Shown here one piece after another: positions 30,044 through 40,530 of a DNA stretch of 64,000 bases. The stretch comes from Cohnella terricola (GTDB lineage Bacteria; Bacillota; Bacilli; Paenibacillales; Paenibacillaceae). A program made the position numbers and the translations under genes. Location: the NCBI RefSeq assembly GCF_007786475.1, contig NZ_VNJJ01000006.1:174806-238805 (forward strand), given 5' to 3'. The notes under the pieces were generated by a model. It saw only the letters and a list, made by a program, of their open reading frames with translations. It was not told where the DNA came from and did no database searches. Positions within the stretch are counted from its first letter, which is position 1; every line of letters begins with the position of its first letter.

Positions 30044-31657
30044 CTATGAAGTCTGATTTCGGTACTCTTTCGGAGTTAGCCCCGTCGCCTTCTTGAAAAT
30101 ATGCGTGAAGTACTTGTAATCGTTGTAACCCACTCGGTCCGCCACTTCATATATTTTCGCACTGACGTCTTTCAATAGGATCTTTGCCTTTTCCACGCGA
30201 TACTTGTTTAACCACTCCGTAAAATGCTGTCCCGTTTCTTCCTTGAATACTCGACTGAAGTAATTCGGAGTTACGAAAACCTGTGCAGAAATATCTTCTA
30301 CCCTGATTTCTTCCGAGTAGTGTTCGTGTATATACTTAATGGCGGCGGCAACGATATTCTTATACCGCACGTTCTTATACGTGTCGATCGAATCGATAAA
30401 TACGGCAAATACACCGCCTAACCATCGCCGGATGTCGTCTGTCGTTTCGTATTTTTCAATCTCGGTGTAGGGATTCAATAGCGATTGCTTGTTAAGGTCG
30501 ATCCCCATCTGTTCCAAATGGGCGATCGCCAAAATGACCCATTTTAAGCTAATGCTTTTAATGTTTTCATACGAAACGTACGATTGCGCAAATTGTCGAA
30601 ACCGATTATCGAGCAACTGGTCGACTTTCGCTTTATCCATAGTACTAAGGTACTCGAGCAATTCCTTCTCGTCCTCCGAAGGCGACAGGATGGCATGTTG
30701 GGCCGATCCCCCTTGCAATTCGGACTCCACTTCCCGGTAAGCAATGATCTGCCCTTTCCCGCGATACACTTTACATTGCATGGCGTATACGGCCTGCCGG
30801 TAGCTCTCGTGAACATCCGCCAAATCGCTCACATATTGACCAAGCCCAATCGTTACGGACAGCTTCATATAACGGGCTATGCAGCGCTGCGCTTCTTGAC
30901 AGCATTCTAAGATTCGGTGTTTATTATGCATATTGGCGTTCAATAACACATTGATGTTATCGAAATCGCTTTGGCATGCCGTGCACTGAAACACGGATGA
31001 GAAAACTTCCTCCACGATGTTGTTAATGGAGTAGTGGATCAATTCCTTCTCTCGATCCGGCGCATGCTCTGTATTTAAGCGGAAATCGTCGACATCGACG
31101 ACCACGACGGCATATTCGGGGCCTTCTAAAGAAATACGCAGTTGATTAGCCTTATCCAACAGCGCGTCATTGATTCTCGTCTCGCCTTTTAGCAACCGGT
31201 TCAGCCACTTCCGCTGAATATAAGGGAAACTCTCGCGCATCAGCAGTTGGTCGTTTAGTTCCTTTTCGTTTTGAAGTTTTTCCTGGGCGATTTCGCCCCC
31301 GATTCTTGTGACAAGCGCCGTCAGCTCCTCCGCGCCTACCGGTTTCATTAAATACTCGGTTACGCCGATTTTCAGTGCGGTTCTCGCATAATTGAAATCG
31401 TCATATCCGCTTAAAATAATGATTTTGATGTGGGGAAAATGCTGTTTCAATTGTTGCGCAAGTTCTAATCCGTCTATGTACGGCATGCGAATATCCGTAA
31501 GGACGATATCCGGCTTTAATTGCTGCACCAGTTCCAAAGCTTGTTTGCCGTTTCTCGCTTCGCCGACAATTTCCACATTCAAAGCCAACCAATCGATCGA
31601 AGTCCGAATTCCTTTGCGAATGACGACCTCGTCATCTACGACCATCAGCTTGATCAT
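30044..31657 (-). CDS. YesN-type response regulator with AraC DNA-binding domain
   Basis: A 537-aa regulator: receiver domain 1-~120 with VDDE and phospho-acceptor D55 (LTDIRMPYIDG), conserved S/T and K (MKPVGAEEL); a middle linker of ~300 residues; and two AraC-type helix-turn-helix motifs at ~435-535 (ISAQVFVTPNYFSRVFKEETGQHFTEWL...YDYKYFTHIFKKATGLTPKEYR-type). It would activate the importer/GH125 operon lying just downstream. Its start overlaps the histidine kinase end by 26 bp. Confidence 0.94.
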   Translation of the reverse strand: MIKLMVVDDEVVIRKGIRTSIDWLALNVEIVGEARNGKQALELVQQLKPDIVLTDIRMPYIDGLELAQQLKQHFPHIKIIILSGYDDFNYARTALKIGVTEYLMKPVGAEELTALVTRIGGEIAQEKLQNEKELNDQLLMRESFPYIQRKWLNRLLKGETRINDALLDKANQLRISLEGPEYAVVVVDVDDFRLNTEHAPDREKELIHYSINNIVEEVFSSVFQCTACQSDFDNINVLLNANMHNKHRILECCQEAQRCIARYMKLSVTIGLGQYVSDLADVHESYRQAVYAMQCKVYRGKGQIIAYREVESELQGGSAQHAILSPSEDEKELLEYLSTMDKAKVDQLLDNRFRQFAQSYVSYENIKSISLKWVILAIAHLEQMGIDLNKQSLLNPYTEIEKYETTDDIRRWLGGVFAVFIDSIDTYKNVRYKNIVAAAIKYIHEHYSEEIRVEDISAQVFVTPNYFSRVFKEETGQHFTEWLNKYRVEKAKILLKDVSAKIYEVADRVGYNDYKYFTHIFKKATGLTPKEYRNQTS

Positions 31658-33425
31658 TTTTCATCTCTCCCTCGACCCAAGGTTGCACCACTTTAACGAC
31701 AGTCCCTTCCGGACGGTTCATAAATTCGATACCATACTGTGCTCCGAAATACAGTTGAATGCGATCATTAATATTTTTGATGGCAAAGCCTTTATTGTTC
31801 TCGCCGTTGTGCTCCAGAAGGTGCTGGATGTCCTCCAGATTCACGCCATCTCCCGAATCGAATATGTAGAACACAAGATCATCGTGTTCACGTTTGATTT
31901 CCACCCGGATCGTGCCGGAATCTCCCTTCTTCTCGACCCCATGAACGATCGCGTTCTCCACGAACGGCTGCAGCACTAATTTCACCGTATGGGCATCAAG
32001 CGCTTCTTCCTCCACTGAAATTTGAAAATCGATCATATCTTCATACCGTTTTTGTTGAATAACGACATAATGGCGTAGATGCTCCACTTCATCGCGAACG
32101 GTCGTGATTTCTCGCCCGCTATTCAAGCTAAGCCGGAACAGTTTGGATAGAGACTGCACAAGCTCCGCCGTTTCGTACGCTTTTTCCATACGGCTCATCC
32201 AGTAGATGGTGTCCAGCGTGTTATACAGGAAGTGCGGATTGATCTGCGCTTGGAAGGCTTTAAGCTCGGCTTCCTTCTTGTTGATCTGCTCCGTATAAAC
32301 CTCAGAGATCAATTCCTGCAAGCGCACGAGCATTTTATTAAAGCTAACCCCCAACTGGGTAATCTCGTCATTCCCGGTTACGGTAATGTGAGCTTTGAAA
32401 TTTTCTCCTTCCACTTGGCTCATTAAGCTGCTTAGCTTGCGGATCGGCAAAATAATTTGCCTGGAGAATAGATAGGCGATCCCTGCGCATAGGACAAACG
32501 TAATCAGGATCGTCACGATAATGATACGGGGGATAATTTGGTTTTCCTTCAACAATTCATGCGCCGGCACGATATGGAGGACATGCCACTTTAGCGGATC
32601 GATCTTATCGTAAGCCACCATATACGGCGTGCGATGGATCTTCAGCTCCAAGTACCCCTGAACACCTTCCATCGCCAGCGGACCTCCGATAATGTCCGAT
32701 ATCCTCTGGCTCTCGTGCTTCGCGTTCGTTGATGCCACGATGTCATTGTTCTCGTTCACGAGGTAAAACCCGTCGATATCCCCGCTAAGACGGCTTTCCA
32801 ACAATCTGCGTACGGCATCCAAATCCATATTCATCTGCAGCACGCCTAGCGCATTGGAGATATTGTTGATATCTTTGATCTCCCTTTCATAGGAGATGAC
32901 CTTCTTGACCGTTCCATCGCCCAATAGGACTTCATTGAGAGACCACACGGCTTTCCCTTTGCTATTCAAGATTTCGGCGATTCTATCCGGCTGGATCGGA
33001 CGCACCGATCCGCGCGCTTGCAATCGATTGCCATTTAATCCTTCGAGTTGTATGGAGTGCACGAATGTTTTCATGTTCGGCAAATTCGTAAGCAACTTCT
33101 CTGTGATCGACTTCTGCTCGTCATAGCGGGCCGGATCGGTATCCGTCCTCATTTTTAGAAATTGTCTAACTTCCTCGGATTGCATCATAAACAGAAAAGT
33201 ATCGTTAAAATAGTCAAACATAAATTCGAGATTCTGCCCGATCTGCGTAACCGTATTCAAATCGGATTCGCTGACCTTCTGACGAATGATTTCCGAAGAT
33301 TTGACGTAAGACAGAATGCCGACCACCGCTAGCGGAATAAGCACTAGGATCAACGTAATCGTCAGAATCTTATGCTGTAGACTAATAAATCGGTTCCCAA
33401 CTTTGCGTAGCACGATTGCGTTCAC
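31632..33425 (-). CDS. YesM-type sensor histidine kinase
   Basis: A 597-aa membrane kinase: TM1 near residues 22-42, a large extracytoplasmic sensor (Cache-like, ~43-300), TM2 near 303-325, a HAMP linker, then the LytS/YesM His-kinase domain with AQINPHFLYNTLDTIYWMSRM (phospho-His in PHF) and a C-terminal ATPase domain with QPFVENAIVHGVE and IFDSGDGVNLEDI. Pairs with the adjacent YesN regulator. The ligand may be sugar or the sugar-bound lipoprotein. Confidence 0.94.
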   Translation of the reverse strand: MNAIVLRKVGNRFISLQHKILTITLILVLIPLAVVGILSYVKSSEIIRQKVSESDLNTVTQIGQNLEFMFDYFNDTFLFMMQSEEVRQFLKMRTDTDPARYDEQKSITEKLLTNLPNMKTFVHSIQLEGLNGNRLQARGSVRPIQPDRIAEILNSKGKAVWSLNEVLLGDGTVKKVISYEREIKDINNISNALGVLQMNMDLDAVRRLLESRLSGDIDGFYLVNENNDIVASTNAKHESQRISDIIGGPLAMEGVQGYLELKIHRTPYMVAYDKIDPLKWHVLHIVPAHELLKENQIIPRIIIVTILITFVLCAGIAYLFSRQIILPIRKLSSLMSQVEGENFKAHITVTGNDEITQLGVSFNKMLVRLQELISEVYTEQINKKEAELKAFQAQINPHFLYNTLDTIYWMSRMEKAYETAELVQSLSKLFRLSLNSGREITTVRDEVEHLRHYVVIQQKRYEDMIDFQISVEEEALDAHTVKLVLQPFVENAIVHGVEKKGDSGTIRVEIKREHDDLVFYIFDSGDGVNLEDIQHLLEHNGENNKGFAIKNINDRIQLYFGAQYGIEFMNRPEGTVVKVVQPWVEGEMKNDQADGRR

Positions 33426-33582
33426 CTCTATTCGGATTTAGCAAATGAAAATATAGCACACCTCTTCGACGCGCATCAATGCCGGCATGTCCACCAGATG
33501 GACGGTGGTAGTCGTTAACGCTTGTTTCCTATAGATTATTGGACAATTCCGTAGTATTTTGTACTTCGCTATCCTTTGAGGC

Positions 33583-36500
33583 ATGGTAATGTTGCTAGAT
33601 AAGCATCGTGCCGAAAGGGGACAATCCGCATTGAATCGCATTGTCGTTTTATATGATCCAACTTTTCCATATCAGGGGGATGCAATCAATGAAGCCTCCT
33701 TAAATAAACTCAAACAAGAAACCAACCTCGTTAACGTCGACGCCCTTGACGAAGCCCTTGCTGCGCTGGAGGGCGGATGTTTCGTTAATTTGCACGCACC
33801 TTATTTTCCTAAGAATAGCTGGAATACCATCCTCCGTTATTTGGAGCGCGGCGGCTCATTGCTTAATGCCGGGGGAGCTCCCTTCCGGATTCCCGTATAT
33901 CGGGAGAATGGACGTTGGAAGCGAGAGCATGAACAAACCTCTTATCACCAGCATTTGCATATTCATGAAGCGATGTCTGTTCAGCCTGATCCATTTGATC
34001 ATTTTACGGCATCGACCGATCTTCCTGTCTGCTCGCCTTACATCGGCGGGTTAACCATCGAACCGACCTTCAGTTTCGTGCTGCATGTGACCAAGGAAAC
34101 GTCCTTACCGCATGAAATGGGCTCTTTAGGCCCGATGAACGCACATATCCACCCTCTTGTAACCGCCATCTCTAAAGATGGCCGCGAAGTGGGGGCTCCA
34201 GTTGTGTTGATTGAGAACATGAGGGGACTGTATGCCGGAGCTCGGTGGATGTTCGTGAATCAGCCGCTTCGGGAATCGTTCTGGAACGCGGGTGGCGGGC
34301 AAGCGATCTTGGATTGGGCGGAATATTGCTCCCGTGGCGTGACGGAGATCTGGTTAAAACCCGGTTATGCGAGTTATGACCCGGGCGATCGGGCGAAGTT
34401 TAAAATCCAATGGCAGGCGTTGGGACGAAATCCTCTATCGGGTAAGGATTACGCCAATAAGGAATGGACCTTAAAGCTGACTTTCGGGAAGGATCAAAAC
34501 GGGGAACCGCTTGCCGAGTGGACTCAAACGAATGTTTTGGCAAGTTCATCCGAGCAACAGTCGATACCGATTAACGTGCCGTTGCCGTTAGATGCGGGGC
34601 AATATACGATGCGCGCGGATCTGGTATCCAGCACCGGCGAATGCAAGACGATACGACAAGGGGTTTGGTGCTGGGATGAGCACATGCTTCAGGAGGGCGA
34701 ACCGTTAACTTGCGATCGAGACTATTTCTTTAAGAACGGCCGCCCTTTCCCTCTCGTCGGAATGACCTATATGACCAGCGACGTTGCGCGCAACTTCATC
34801 TTCCTTCCGAATGTTGCCGTGTGGGATCGAGATATGGCAGCCATGAAAAGAGCCGGAATCAACTACATCCGTACCGGAATATGGACGGGTTATCGGCAAG
34901 TCATGCTAATTGATGGTCATCCGTCCGAAGAAGTGCTGCGGGCGATCGACGCGTTCGTAATGACGGCGAAGAAACACGAGTTAGAGCTGACCTTCTGCTT
35001 CTTTTCGTTCGCTCCCGAGCTATGGGAAGGCTTAAATCCTTATTTGGATCCGCGCAGTATAGAGGCTCAGAAACGTTTTATCGCTTCGATCGTATCGCGT
35101 CATACGCACACGTCGAATGTCCATTGGGATTTAATCAACGAACCGTCTCTGTTTGATCCAGCGCGAGTTTTCTCCAAAGGTCCGCGCAGTTCCCATGATC
35201 CTTACGAAAAAGCGGCATATATCGAATGGCTGAAGATCCATCACGGATCAATCCGCGAGCTCCAAGAACGCTGGGGGATGACAACCGTCAATCTTCCAAG
35301 CTTCGATTCCGTGTCGCCGCCGGAACCGGACGAGATAAATTCGGACATCCAGGATATGCGCTCCGGCAAAAAGGGGACGCGTTGGCTCGATTATTCGCTA
35401 TTTTCGATGGACATGCTGAACCGTTGGGCGAACGAGATGAATCAAACGATCCGTTCTATCGCGCCGAATCAACTCATAACGATTGGACAGGACGAAGGGT
35501 TAAATGCCCAGCGCCCCTCCCCGTTCTTCTATGAAAAAACAATGGACTACACGACAAACCACTCCTGGTGGTTGATGGACCAGCTCGCGTGGGACGGCAT
35601 ATTCGCCAAAACGCCGTTTAAACCGAATGTGATCCAAGAGACGGGCATTATGTATGTGGAGACGCCGGACGGAATGGCCAAGCGGAGCGAAGAAGAATTG
35701 CGCAATATCCTTGAACGTAAATATGCTTATGCTTTCTCCACCGGGGGCGCGGGAGCGGTTCAATGGCTGTGGAACACCAATTACTTCATGGACAACGTAA
35801 ATGAATCGAATATCGGGGCCTTGCGCGCGGATGGAACCGAAAAACCCGAGGCGAACGTTTCTTATGATTTCGGTCGATTCATGGGGGAAATTCGCGATTT
35901 GTTCGTTGGGCGGGAGCTGGAAGACGTCGTGATGATATTTCCTTACTCGAATGATCTATCCAACCGTCGCTTCGCTGTCGAAGCAACGGGCCGCGCGACG
36001 CGAGTGCTCGCTTATGATATGAATGTGCATTTCCGCGCTTTAGGCGAATACCATTTGGAAGCTCTCGATGAGCAGCCTGCCAAATTGATCATCGTGCCAA
36101 GTCCGCACAATTTCAGCGACGAAGCGATGAACCAACTGATTGATCATGTCGCTAAGCACGAAACAACGCTACTATTCACCGGACCGATTAGTCTAGATGA
36201 ATATTGGCATAAGGCCGAACGGTTTAGCGATGCGTTGGGTGAACGAGTGCTCACTAACGTACTCCGCGAAGAGATGTTTGTGTTAGACGGAAACAACATA
36301 CCTCTCTCTTATGGGGCGCGTAAAATCGCCGAACTGGCGAAAGAAGTTGTCGTTGAAACTGATGGAAAACCAGCGAAACCGATATCTTCATTAGAAGAAG
36401 TGAAGCTCGGCAAAGGACGTCTTCTCTGGTGCGGATTGCCTGTCGAAGTCAATGATCGTGTGGATTCAATCGCCGCATTGTACCGTCACGCGATCTTGCA

Positions 36501-36771
36501 AGCCGGCGTAACACCAGAGCTGATCTGGGAACAATGCGGTGATTGTCCTGGCGTATATGGCCGTAAATTGAGCTTTAAGAATGGCGATTTGTTTATCTTT
36601 ATTTCCGAATTCGGAGCAGACGTGGATATTCGCATTACAAATCCGACTACAAACCTCGCTTATTCGTTCACGTTAGAAAGCGAACGTACTGTTATGTTTG
36701 CTACAGATCGCGACGGCAAGCTACAAGCCGTATATCGCCCAAGCGAAGTAAACATTACGATGCATTCCTAG
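33583..36771 (+). CDS. large clan GH-A glycoside hydrolase, beta-galactosidase-like
   Basis: A 1062-aa cytoplasmic enzyme (no signal peptide). Residues ~18-95 look like a GATase-like domain (RIVVLYDP...YLERGGSLLNAGGAPFR); a beta-sandwich region follows; a TIM barrel at ~390-760 carries acid/base E520 in WDLINEPSLFD and a nucleophile candidate E686 in VIQETGIMYV; a second GATase-like, GH42-trimerisation-type domain spans ~780-900 (VVMIFPYSNDL, LIIVPSP), then a C-terminal sandwich. Exact GH family is uncertain (GH5/GH42 relatives). Start: ATG 33583 has poor spacing; TTG 33631 with AAAGGGG 10 nt upstream is a good alternative. Divergent from the kinase gene. Confidence 0.8.
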   Translation: MVMLLDKHRAERGQSALNRIVVLYDPTFPYQGDAINEASLNKLKQETNLVNVDALDEALAALEGGCFVNLHAPYFPKNSWNTILRYLERGGSLLNAGGAPFRIPVYRENGRWKREHEQTSYHQHLHIHEAMSVQPDPFDHFTASTDLPVCSPYIGGLTIEPTFSFVLHVTKETSLPHEMGSLGPMNAHIHPLVTAISKDGREVGAPVVLIENMRGLYAGARWMFVNQPLRESFWNAGGGQAILDWAEYCSRGVTEIWLKPGYASYDPGDRAKFKIQWQALGRNPLSGKDYANKEWTLKLTFGKDQNGEPLAEWTQTNVLASSSEQQSIPINVPLPLDAGQYTMRADLVSSTGECKTIRQGVWCWDEHMLQEGEPLTCDRDYFFKNGRPFPLVGMTYMTSDVARNFIFLPNVAVWDRDMAAMKRAGINYIRTGIWTGYRQVMLIDGHPSEEVLRAIDAFVMTAKKHELELTFCFFSFAPELWEGLNPYLDPRSIEAQKRFIASIVSRHTHTSNVHWDLINEPSLFDPARVFSKGPRSSHDPYEKAAYIEWLKIHHGSIRELQERWGMTTVNLPSFDSVSPPEPDEINSDIQDMRSGKKGTRWLDYSLFSMDMLNRWANEMNQTIRSIAPNQLITIGQDEGLNAQRPSPFFYEKTMDYTTNHSWWLMDQLAWDGIFAKTPFKPNVIQETGIMYVETPDGMAKRSEEELRNILERKYAYAFSTGGAGAVQWLWNTNYFMDNVNESNIGALRADGTEKPEANVSYDFGRFMGEIRDLFVGRELEDVVMIFPYSNDLSNRRFAVEATGRATRVLAYDMNVHFRALGEYHLEALDEQPAKLIIVPSPHNFSDEAMNQLIDHVAKHETTLLFTGPISLDEYWHKAERFSDALGERVLTNVLREEMFVLDGNNIPLSYGARKIAELAKEVVVETDGKPAKPISSLEEVKLGKGRLLWCGLPVEVNDRVDSIAALYRHAILQAGVTPELIWEQCGDCPGVYGRKLSFKNGDLFIFISEFGADVDIRITNPTTNLAYSFTLESERTVMFATDRDGKLQAVYRPSEVNITMHS

Positions 36772-36804
36772 TAGCGGGTTGCAACAAGATCGACTAACTG
36801 ATGA

Positions 36805-36838
36805 GGCCCTATTAGCTAAATACCAAGCTAATAGGGCC
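36805..36838. terminator. terminator between GH-A gene and AraC gene
   Basis: 13-bp stem GGCCCTATTAGCT / AGCTAATAGGGCC, 8-nt loop, between convergent genes; T/A-rich flanks on the right (TTCATTATTTTTTT). Confidence 0.85.
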
Positions 36839-36846
36839 CGTGTTCA

Positions 36847-37719
36847 TTATTTTTTTATAACCGGTATCCAAATCTCGCTTTTGAAATTTGGAGAAGATAC
36901 ATCCTTGCTTTCGTTCCATAACATCTCCGGACCCATTGCTAACTCATAACTTGCGGAAGGAAACCATTCAGAGTAGATGCGCCCCCACACATTTTGTAAT
37001 GTATCGGGAAATGGTCCAACCGCTTCGAATACAGCCCATGTTGCTGCTGGTACCTCCAATGTCACCAAATGTGCAGGACACTCCTTGGTCGTAGCCACTC
37101 CAATATAATGGTCAAGCTCCCCCTTTTCCTCCATTCGTGCTTCGGAAAAGTTCGTCGACGCTTGAATCAGCCCAAGTGGTTCAACGTTCGAGAGCATTTT
37201 AAGTTGGCTGATGTCTTCGCTGGTTAAGTTTTTCCACATGGATGCAATTTCCGAATTTACGCCATGAAATTGGATAGGGACTCTTTTCATCATGCCCACG
37301 ATACGGAATGGCCTCTTCTCTACAATACGATAATTCATTGCGCTTCCTCCCTGAATGGTTAATTGGAAGGTCATTCGCGGATAGGCTTTTATAGATGGAG
37401 CACGAGATCTTACTGAAGAGGGCGGAAAACCGTGCAAGCCTTGAAAAGCTCTGGAAAAGGCGTCTGCAGAGCTATAACCGTATTTCACCGCCACATCCAC
37501 AATTCTTAAATCACCGGTTTGAAGCTCGAAAGCCGCAAGTGTTAGGCGTCGCCTGCGGATGTATTCCGATAAAGTGATGCCTGAGAGGTATGAAAACATT
37601 CTTGAAAAATGATATTCGGAACAACAAGCTAGTCTCGCTGCTTCTTTAAGATCTATGTCATCAGCGATATTCTCTTCGATATAGTGCAAGGCTCTGTTCA
37701 GATTTGCAAGCCAATCCAT
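36847..37719 (-). CDS. AraC-family regulator with GyrI-like effector domain
   Basis: A 290-aa regulator: two AraC helix-turn-helix units at the N-terminus ([44 protein letters not shown], then [23 protein letters not shown]) and, from ~130, a GyrI-like/effector-binding domain ([19 protein letters not shown]...[14 protein letters not shown]). This layout (N-terminal HTH, C-terminal drug-binding fold) is that of Rob/MarA-relative regulators. AAGGGAGG precedes the start. No obvious target gene adjacent. Confidence 0.92.
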   Translation of the reverse strand: MDWLANLNRALHYIEENIADDIDLKEAARLACCSEYHFSRMFSYLSGITLSEYIRRRRLTLAAFELQTGDLRIVDVAVKYGYSSADAFSRAFQGLHGFPPSSVRSRAPSIKAYPRMTFQLTIQGGSAMNYRIVEKRPFRIVGMMKRVPIQFHGVNSEIASMWKNLTSEDISQLKMLSNVEPLGLIQASTNFSEARMEEKGELDHYIGVATTKECPAHLVTLEVPAATWAVFEAVGPFPDTLQNVWGRIYSEWFPSASYELAMGPEMLWNESKDVSSPNFKSEIWIPVIKK

Positions 37720-38060
37720 TCAAATAACCTCCCTTCAGGTACAGAATAACAGGATACGGAAGTATCCATCCGACATCTCTTGCACAGTTTTGTAGGTTAC
37801 TTAAAAAAACTTGCCGTTACTTATAGTATAGTTCCCCACGCTAAAGCCTTCTCATGAATTCTAAACTTAAGAGAATCAGCCTCCATTGCCATTTGTTTGT
37901 ATATAACAATTACAAGCGGCATATTTTGTTTACATTCCTCGAACGCTAGCATAATATGATAGTATTTAGTAATAGGAACAGATTCCCAGATCGGCCATAT
38001 CATCGTGCACGGCTTGCATGGCCGGACAATCCTATAACGGAGTGAAAGGGGCTGCAAGAC
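37720..38060. promoter_or_regulatory. intergenic region with promoter of the XpaC/VWA/TelA operon
   Basis: 341 bases without a gene. On the plus strand TTTACA (37929-37934) and TAATAT (37952-37957) with a 17-bp spacer form a good sigma-A promoter ~105 nt before the GTG start. The rest is AT-rich and holds no recognised motif. Confidence 0.55.
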
Positions 38061-38798
38061 GTGGCTGCGAATAATTACATAAAAATGCTGGGGCTAACGG
38101 CCGCTGTGGCTGTCGTCGATATCCTTACGCTCTCTCCCGCCTTCGCCGGCGTGATGATAGGCAGAGGCGCGTTGGAGACCGCGCTGGGCGTTACGCTGCT
38201 GGTCGCCAGCGCGATCGCGCTCATATACGGAAGCTACAACTGGCTGTATAAGGCGAAAATCGTATTGACCCCGGCCCCGATCGAGACGCGTGAAGACTTC
38301 TTGTCCGCGCTGGCGCCTTACAGCCGAATCCGGGCGCTTGCAGAGGACGTCTCGCTGACGCTGGAGCAGATAGAGCGCATGGACAAGAAGAAGGCGACCC
38401 TGCTCAAGGTGCTGCAACAGCGGTTCGACCCCGTAGAGATGAGCTTCGCCAAGTTTGCGTCCGTCGCGGACGAGGTGGAGAATCTGTTCTACTTGAATAT
38501 CAAGAGCGTGCTCAATAGGCTGATCGTGTTCGACGAATCCGAGTACGAACGAGTGATGACTCGCAAGTCGGCGCGGTACTCGCCCAAGCTACTGCAGGAG
38601 AAGACCGCATTTTACACCGAATACATGGCTTATATCAAGAACGCGATCGGCACGAACGAAGAGATGCTGCTGAAGCTCGACAAGCTGCTGCTGGAGATTT
38701 CCCGATTGGACAGCATCGAGCCGGACGACATCGAGCGGATGCCCGCCATTCTAGAGATCGATTCGTTAATCAAGCAAACCAAATACTATAAACAATAA
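38061..38798 (+). CDS. XpaC-like membrane-anchored protein
   Basis: A 245-aa protein with two N-terminal TM helices (about 9-30, 38-60) and a long helical cytoplasmic part (LLKVLQQRFDPVEMSFAKFASVADEVENLFYLNIKSVLNRLIVFDE). The architecture, helical content and position before telA resemble XpaC (5-bromo-4-chloroindolyl phosphate hydrolysis protein) encoded beside telA-like yaaN in Bacillus, but sequence similarity is weak by eye. Start is GTG with AAAGGGG upstream. First gene of a three-gene operon. Confidence 0.6.
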   Translation: MAANNYIKMLGLTAAVAVVDILTLSPAFAGVMIGRGALETALGVTLLVASAIALIYGSYNWLYKAKIVLTPAPIETREDFLSALAPYSRIRALAEDVSLTLEQIERMDKKKATLLKVLQQRFDPVEMSFAKFASVADEVENLFYLNIKSVLNRLIVFDESEYERVMTRKSARYSPKLLQEKTAFYTEYMAYIKNAIGTNEEMLLKLDKLLLEISRLDSIEPDDIERMPAILEIDSLIKQTKYYKQ

Positions 38799-38811
38799 GG
38801 GGTGCGATACA

Positions 38812-40500
38812 TTGAGCAGCGGCAAGAGATTTCTGTTGGTTACCGGCGTTATTCTAGTCATTGTGTTCGTCATCGTCTACTTGGGCGTTAATCTGTCCAC
38901 GAACTGGGGCAAGTCCGACAAGCAGATGGCGTCGGAGGATGCGGTTAAGCGGCTGAGCAAGCTGTATGGCAATATCGATGTGAAGACGGAGGCGCCTGTC
39001 AAAGGACAGATCAATCTCGATCCGGTCGATGTAGCCGCCTCTTTGCCCGATATCTCCAAGTTCCCGATCACGGCGGATAGCACGACAACCGATTATGCCG
39101 AGATTTTTGCCTCGACGGAGAAGTCGGGGACAGGCGATGACGGCTGGCTGACCGATGTCGTGAAGGATTTCAACAAGGCCAAAATCACCATAAACGGAAA
39201 GCCTGTCTCAGTCAAGCTGCGCAATATTGCTTCGGGCACGGCTGCGGATTATATCCGGTCGGGCAAGTACGTGCCTGACGCCTTCACGCCCTCCAACGAG
39301 CTGTGGGGAGAGATGGTAAAAGCATCCGGCGTCAAGACGCAGCTCATAACGAAGCGGCTCGTCGGCAACGTTCCCGGTATCGTCATCTCGAAGGCGAAGC
39401 ACGACTCGTTCGTACAGAAATACGGCGAGGTGACCGTCAAGTCGGTGATCGACGCGATCGCGGCGGGAGAGTTCTCCATGGGCTACACGGACCCTTTCGC
39501 CAGCTCGACCGGCCTGAACTTCCTCGTGACGACGCTGCAGACGTTCGACAGCGCGAACCTGCTCAGCGACAAGGCCGTTCAGGGGTTCGAGAACTTCCAG
39601 GCCAACGTGCCGTTCATTGCATCCACGACGCTGCAGATGCGGGAAGCGGCCAAGTCGGGCGCGCTCGACGGCTTCGTGCTGGAGTATCAAACCTATGTCA
39701 ACACGGCGGAGCTAAAGGGAGCCTACGTATTCACCCCATTCGGCGCGCGGCATGACAGCCCGCTCTATGTGCTTGGCAACGTCTCCGTAACCAAGCTCGA
39801 GATCATCAAAAAATTCTCCGAATTCACGGCCCAGGCCAAATACCAGGAGACCGCCAAGGATAAGGGCTTCAACGGACTTGAAGATTATCAGCCCAAGCTT
39901 GACAAGGTCGAAGGCAGCGTCCTGATCGCGGCCCAGAAGGTATGGAAGGAAAAGAAAAACGGCAGCAAGCCAATCGCAGCGGTATTCGTTGCGGACGTCT
40001 CGGGCAGCATGGACGGCGAACCTCTGAACCGTCTCAAGGAATCGCTGATCAAGGGGCAGAAGTATTTAGGCCGGGATAACAGCATCGGCCTCGTGTCTTA
40101 CTCAAGCAATGTTACGGTCAACCTGCCGATCGGCAAGTACGATACGAACCAGCAGTCGATGTTCGTCGGCGCGGTGGACAGCTTGCATGCCGGAGGCAAC
40201 ACCGCGACCTTCGACGGCGTCGTCGTGGCACTCAAGCTGCTGCAAGACTACGCGGCGGCCAACCCGAACGTAAAGCCGCTAATCTTCGTCCTCAGCGACG
40301 GAGAGACCAACGTCGGCCTCAAGCTCAAAGAGATTCGGAATCTCATCGAGTATTACAAGGTTCCGATCTACACGGTCGGCTACAACGCAGATATCGCGGC
40401 GCTTCAGGATATCTCAAGCATCAACGAAGCGGCCAGCATCAACGCGGATACGGACGATGTCGTCTACAAGCTCGGCAATTTGTTCAACGTTCAAATGTAA
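38812..40500 (+). CDS. membrane-anchored VWA protein with solute-binding-like domain
   Basis: A 562-aa protein. TM anchor at ~6-27; residues ~95-345 look like a periplasmic-binding-protein type II domain (ADYIRSGKYVPDAFTPSNELWGEMV, FSMGYTDPFASSTGLNFLVTTLQTFD, YVFTPFGARHDSPLYVLG); residues ~380-562 are a von Willebrand A domain with a complete MIDAS (VADVSGSMDG, then T in GNTATFDG, and VLSDGETNVG). A binding-protein-like sensor joined to a metal-dependent adhesion domain outside the cell is uncommon. Start is TTG 38812 preceded by AAGGGG. Lies between XpaC-like and TelA genes with short gaps. Confidence 0.85.
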   Translation: MSSGKRFLLVTGVILVIVFVIVYLGVNLSTNWGKSDKQMASEDAVKRLSKLYGNIDVKTEAPVKGQINLDPVDVAASLPDISKFPITADSTTTDYAEIFASTEKSGTGDDGWLTDVVKDFNKAKITINGKPVSVKLRNIASGTAADYIRSGKYVPDAFTPSNELWGEMVKASGVKTQLITKRLVGNVPGIVISKAKHDSFVQKYGEVTVKSVIDAIAAGEFSMGYTDPFASSTGLNFLVTTLQTFDSANLLSDKAVQGFENFQANVPFIASTTLQMREAAKSGALDGFVLEYQTYVNTAELKGAYVFTPFGARHDSPLYVLGNVSVTKLEIIKKFSEFTAQAKYQETAKDKGFNGLEDYQPKLDKVEGSVLIAAQKVWKEKKNGSKPIAAVFVADVSGSMDGEPLNRLKESLIKGQKYLGRDNSIGLVSYSSNVTVNLPIGKYDTNQQSMFVGAVDSLHAGGNTATFDGVVVALKLLQDYAAANPNVKPLIFVLSDGETNVGLKLKEIRNLIEYYKVPIYTVGYNADIAALQDISSINEAASINADTDDVVYKLGNLFNVQM

Positions 40501-40530
40501 GTCATAGAACCTTGGGAGGGTGAGCGCGAG

